From: Thiohalobacter sp.
Lineage (GTDB): Bacteria > Pseudomonadota > Gammaproteobacteria > DSM-19610
Reading direction: 5' to 3'
DNA length: 7,734 nt
Assembly (NCBI GenBank): GCA_027080445.1
Contig: JALWRY010000126.1
Location: 1-7,734 of the forward strand
A program made the translations under genes and the position numbers. Every line of letters starts with the position of its first letter. Positions within the stretch are counted from its first letter, which is position 1. Of the stretch, positions 5,573 through 7,734 are shown piece by piece. The notes beneath the pieces were generated by a model that was given only the letters and a program-made list of their open reading frames with translations, was not told where the DNA came from and made no database searches.

Positions 5573-5870
5573 GTCTATATTGAAATCTGTCCACGATACG
5601 GCTAAGGGCTTGCATAAGGCCGGGGCGATGGATGAGGTGACTATGCGTGAATTCGATGCACTGTGTCTGCCACCGATAAAAAATTACACACCAGCACAAA
5701 TCAAGCATTTGCGACGCCGTTATAAAGCGAGTCAGTCGGTGTTTGCAGCTTACCTGAACACGAGTCCTTCGACCGTTCAGAAATGGGAGCAAGGGCAGAA
5801 AAAGCCAAATGGTCCTTCATTGAAGCTGTTGAATATCGTTGATGAGAAAGGACTGGAAGCACTTTCCTGA
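5565..5870 (+). CDS. HTH (Xre/YiaG-type) antitoxin
   Basis: This 101-residue protein has a flexible N-terminal part (1-40) that probably binds the toxin. A C-terminal Cro/C1-type HTH spans about 43-92: PAQIKHLRRRYKASQSVFAAYLNTSPSTVQKWEQGQKKP, then SLKLLNIV. The recognition helix lies around TSPSTVQKWEQG (66-77). It should neutralise the toxin and repress the operon through the 27-bp inverted repeat upstream. The ATG at 5565 has GAGGT eight bases before it and overlaps the toxin stop in ATGGCTAA, a normal coupling arrangement. An in-frame GTG at 5562 is a less likely start. The gene ends 84 bases from the 3' end of ssrA, which is transcribed toward it. Confidence 0.87.
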   Translation: MAKSILKSVHDTAKGLHKAGAMDEVTMREFDALCLPPIKNYTPAQIKHLRRRYKASQSVFAAYLNTSPSTVQKWEQGQKKPNGPSLKLLNIVDEKGLEALS

Positions 5871-5916
5871 TACTCAAAAATGCTCCGATCTATAGCAGGA
5901 AACCTTTGCCGGGTAT

Positions 5917-5948
5917 AAAAAAATAGCCCCGACATGATGTCGGGGCTA
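5917..5948 (-). terminator. intrinsic terminator of ssrA
   Basis: On the minus strand an 11-base-pair perfect stem, TAGCCCCGACA with its complement, closes a 3-base loop (5924-5948) and is followed by seven Ts (5923-5917). It begins seven bases beyond the encoded CCA of ssrA. On the plus strand no T-tract follows, so it should not stop the antitoxin transcript well. Confidence 0.9.
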
Positions 5949-5971
5949 CCGTATTGGTGGAGGCGGCGGGA

Positions 5972-6250
5972 CAGCGTATCCAAACCTTTCGGGATGGGCT
6001 GGACTATACCTTCATCCTGAGTACACATCAGGATGCGGGGCGTGTTATTCACCGTGTAGTCATACGGCAAATCCTAGTGCCGGCTCGGTTCATCTGAACT
6101 CAGCCGGTCTATGAGTCTCTACAGGGCAGGCCTGAGGTTAGCCCTCTTCCTACCCCTCGGTATTGCCCTGGCAGCCTGTGCTGCGTTAGGTTTCACCGAT
6201 GTGAGCCCCGTTATTCACTTTACCCTTACGGGTAAAGGCGACCCTTGTTG
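5972..6250 (-). ncRNA. group I intron in the ssrA T-loop
   Basis: The 279-nt insertion follows U6 of the T-loop (5' exon ends TTCGAT, intron begins CAACAAGG) and ends in G (CGCTG), as group I introns do. P1 can form between exon CGAU and intron GUCG (6242-6239), with the G-U pair at the splice site. P2 is TTTACCC-GTAA-GGGTAAA (6236-6219). P3 pairs CGGGGC (6210-6205) with GCCCCG (6041-6036). P7 pairs GACTA (6061-6057) with TAGTC (6006-6002), the guanosine-binding helix. P8 is CATCCTGA with TCAGGATG (6035-6013), followed by the hallmark J8/7-P7 segment AAGGTATAGTCC. CAGGGC and GCCCTG further inside can form a P4-P6 region helix. No homing endonuclease frame is present. I do not assign a subgroup. 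Confidence 0.88.
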
Positions 6251-6472
6251 ATCGAACCCGCGTCCGCAAGTCCTCTGCCATTGGCTCTACATGCTTATCC
6301 ACGTCTTTAAATTTAACTGGCTGCTACCCGACGGGCAGGGAAGACAGACAGCGATTCCGGATCAGGTTTTAGCGCATCCGTCCCGGACTAACTTCAGCGC
6401 GATCCTGTATGGGATGACTCCGGTGATCCGGGCGTACAGGCACACGCCGGGCCGAAGGCTTTACACCGGTTT

Positions 6473-6505
6473 TTAAGCGGCTAAAGCGTAGTTGTCGTCG
6501 TTGGC
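6473..6505 (-). other. tmRNA proteolysis-tag reading frame
   Basis: On the minus strand the frame GCC-AAC-GAC-GAC-AAC-TAC-GCT-TTA-GCC-GCT-TAA encodes ANDDNYALAA and a stop. It is preceded by ATAGTT, resembling the TAGTC-type bases before the resume codon in other tmRNAs. E. coli has ANDENYALAA. The C-terminal ALAA is the degron recognised by ClpXP and related proteases. Confidence 0.95.
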
Positions 6506-6612
6506 AACTATAAGTGTTACAGCTGGATTTACGAGGTAATCTGTCCCTCGGCATGCACCTCAGGTTTCGCAACCCACGTCGAAGCCAGGTCGCCCCCATT
6601 GGAACGAGGGTG

Positions 6613-6618
6613 ATTATA
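6613..6618 (-). promoter_or_regulatory. -10 box of the ssrA promoter
   Basis: TATAAT on the minus strand is preceded by TGG, giving an extended -10 (TGnTATAAT). It ends 15 bases before the mature 5' end, leaving a short leader for RNase P to remove. No clear -35 is seen at the usual distance, and the surroundings are GC-rich. Confidence 0.75.
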
Positions 6619-6757
6619 CCACACCCTGCAAGCCCCGCCCGGGTCGACAACCGCCGGGTCTATCAGTACGCTTGGCCCGGGTGTCTGTGGAAGTGCGGGT
6701 AAAACGCACTGAAAAATATCAATAAAGGGGACGTAAGACGCTCCCGAGGGGGAAACC

Positions 6758-7734
6758 GTGATCCGCAATCTGGTGGCGTTACTGGCTGGATTTGCCGTTA
6801 TTTTGTTACTTGTGGCCGTCGGCTTTACGCGCGCTGTCCGCGCGGAATCTGTGGAGAAGGAAGCGCCCCTGACCCGCGATACCGCCGGATCCGGTGTTAC
6901 CCTGCCTGTCATTATTATCAGCCCTGAGTGGCGGCCCGTGGACGCGCAGTCGGTACCGAAAAGCGTCAGCCAGTTCAGCAAGGATCAGCTGGACGCTAGC
7001 GGTACGCAAAACACCATCGATCTCCAGTACGATACCCCCGGTTTTGTTTTCAAGACGAATTCCGTGCTGGGTCAGCCCTACCTGCGGGGCGTGGGCAGCG
7101 ATGTGATAACCGCCGGTGCGGAGGCCAGTGTGGCTACCTTCATCGACGGGATTTACCAGCCGCGTGCATTTGACTCCATTATCGATTTTTACGATGTCGA
7201 ACGCATCGAGGTGATCAAGGGACCGCAGGCGGTCAGCCTTGGCCGTAATGTGGTGGGGGGTGCGGTCAGCATTCACAACCGGGAACCGGTGTTTTATCCC
7301 TCCGCCTGGGCGGACGTGCAGTATGGCAGTTATGACAAGCGCCAGGTGCGTGGTGCGGTGAATATGCCGGTCGCTGCCGCGCATGTGGCCGTGCGCCTGG
7401 CCGCCAGTGCCGCACGCCGTGACGGCTACTCCCATAACCGCTTTCTGCACGAAGACGCCGATAATGAAAATTACCAGGCGGCACGCGGCAAACTGCTTTA
7501 CCGGCCCGGGAAAAACTTCAAGCTGTTGTTGTCAGCGGACTACCGGGAGGAAGCCAGTAACCGTGCCATCGCGCCCTGGCCGGACCCCAAAAACGGGGTC
7601 AATGGCGGTATTGCGGCGGGCGGTATCGTCCCCGATGACCCGCGTAAGCTGACCGCCAATGTTCGGCCTGACCTCAATATCGAAAGTGCCCGTTACAGTA
7701 CACGTGCTAACTGGAAAAGGGCTCAACAGGAGCT
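6758..7734 (+). CDS. TonB-dependent receptor, N-terminal part (runs off window)
   Basis: The open frame starts at GTG 6758, with GAGGGGG five bases upstream and an in-frame stop at 6734-6736, and continues without a stop to the last base (325 codons visible). A signal peptide is visible (VIRNLVALLAGFAVILLLVAVGFTRAVRA, about 29 residues). The plug domain follows: VPKSVSQFSKDQLDASG, then DTPGFVFKTNSVLGQPYLRGVG, ATFIDGIYQPRAFDS, and the diagnostic DFYDVERIEVIKGPQAVSLGRNVVGGAVSI. The first barrel strands follow. Such outer-membrane receptors import siderophores, cobalamin, sugars or other ligands with energy from TonB. The ligand cannot be told. A TonB box is not obvious; VTLPVIIISPEW near the mature N-terminus is the best place for one. 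It is divergent from ssrA. Confidence 0.92.
   Translation, partial: MIRNLVALLAGFAVILLLVAVGFTRAVRAESVEKEAPLTRDTAGSGVTLPVIIISPEWRPVDAQSVPKSVSQFSKDQLDASGTQNTIDLQYDTPGFVFKTNSVLGQPYLRGVGSDVITAGAEASVATFIDGIYQPRAFDSIIDFYDVERIEVIKGPQAVSLGRNVVGGAVSIHNREPVFYPSAWADVQYGSYDKRQVRGAVNMPVAAAHVAVRLAASAARRDGYSHNRFLHEDADNENYQAARGKLLYRPGKNFKLLLSADYREEASNRAIAPWPDPKNGVNGGIAAGGIVPDDPRKLTANVRPDLNIESARYSTRANWKRAQQE

Larger units (their letters stand above)
5955..6597 (-). ncRNA. ssrA: tmRNA gene interrupted in the T-loop by an intron
   Basis: tmRNA rescues stalled ribosomes and tags the unfinished protein for proteolysis. The 5' end GGGGGCG (6597-6591) pairs over all seven positions, with one G-U, with CGCCTCC (5965-5959), followed by A and an encoded CCA (5957-5955). 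The D-arm region reads CCTGGCTTCGACG, then GGGTTGCGAAACC, as in other tmRNAs. The tag frame encodes ANDDNYALAA. The T-stem GCGGG (6261-6257) and its partner CCCGC (5970-5966) are separated by 279 extra bases. After removal of 6250-5972 the T-loop is UUCGAUU, seven bases, and the RNA is 364 nt, about the E. coli length. It differs from the permuted two-piece tmRNAs, because here the tag and both ends are in the standard order. Confidence 0.95.

Noticed and set aside
5777..6070. 97-residue minus-strand frame
   Set aside because: It covers the antitoxin end, the ssrA terminator, the ssrA 3' exon and part of the intron, so it cannot be a sensible gene.
6291..6476. 61-residue plus-strand frame, with other short frames at 6369-6702
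   Set aside because: These lie within the tmRNA structure on the opposite strand and are by-products of it.
5955..6597. Permuted (two-piece) tmRNA as an alternative explanation of the split
   Set aside because: The acceptor ends, tag frame and T-arm halves are in the normal order, and the inserted segment has group I intron helices.
6637..6682. GCCCGGGT occurring twice (6637-6644 and 6675-6682) between ssrA and the receptor
   Set aside because: An 8-base GC-rich repeat in a GC-rich spacer is expected by chance, and no symmetry or phasing links it to a promoter.
6529..6981. 150-residue minus-strand open frame
   Set aside because: It crosses the ssrA 5' end, its promoter and the start of the receptor gene on the opposite strand. 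The composition is not that of a known protein and no ribosome site is seen.
6806..7450. 214-residue minus-strand open frame
   Set aside because: It is antisense to the clear TonB-dependent receptor frame, whose plug-domain motifs are unmistakable. Long antisense frames are common in GC-rich genes.

Overview
The window most likely comes from a gammaproteobacterium. The tmRNA gene on the minus strand encodes the tag ANDDNYALAA, which I recall from Pseudomonas-type gammaproteobacteria. A small protein of the TIGR02647 type and a TonB-dependent receptor fit the same assignment. No species call is possible.

Layout. 131-934 (+) is an exported protein with a formylglycine-generating-enzyme (FGE) fold. 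It faces a short TIGR02647-like protein (944-1198, -). 1323-2189 (+) is a PAPS-dependent sulfotransferase-family protein. 2215-3139 (-) is a two-gene methyltransferase unit, transcribed divergently from an ArsR/SmtB-type repressor (3220-3546, +). The gap between them holds a perfect 13-bp palindrome and a run of 16-bp imperfect tandem repeats that extends into the repressor's first codons.

From about 3550 to 5870 the sequence is visibly more AT-rich and accessory in character. It holds an HNH endonuclease gene (3575-4294) followed by a gene with a PD-(D/E)XK-like signature (about 4299-4856). A 340-bp spacer without a convincing gene follows, then a RelE-type toxin and HTH antitoxin pair (5198-5870) preceded by a perfect 27-bp inverted repeat.

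The block ends at the most interesting feature, the tmRNA gene ssrA on the minus strand (5955-6597). Its T-loop is split by a 279-nt insertion (5972-6250) with group I intron features: a T-loop U at the 5' splice site, a terminal G, a GACTA/TAGTC P7 pairing, the J8/7-like AAGGTATAGTCC segment, and P2, P3 and P8 helices. Removing it restores a normal T-arm and acceptor stem and leaves a tmRNA of 364 nt, about the E. coli length. An intrinsic terminator and a TATAAT promoter flank the gene. About 0.93 kb beyond its 3' end lies a 17-nt T-arm-like fragment (5012-5028) in the same orientation, matching an intron-free ssrA at 15 of 17 positions. It may be the trace of an integration event at ssrA.

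The right end (6758 to the window edge, +) is the N-terminal part of a TonB-dependent receptor that starts at GTG and runs off the window.

The genes do not form one pathway. Three local units can be argued: a regulated methyltransferase operon with its repressor, a possible defence or addiction cluster of two nucleases and a toxin-antitoxin pair beside ssrA, and an intron-interrupted ribosome-rescue RNA.
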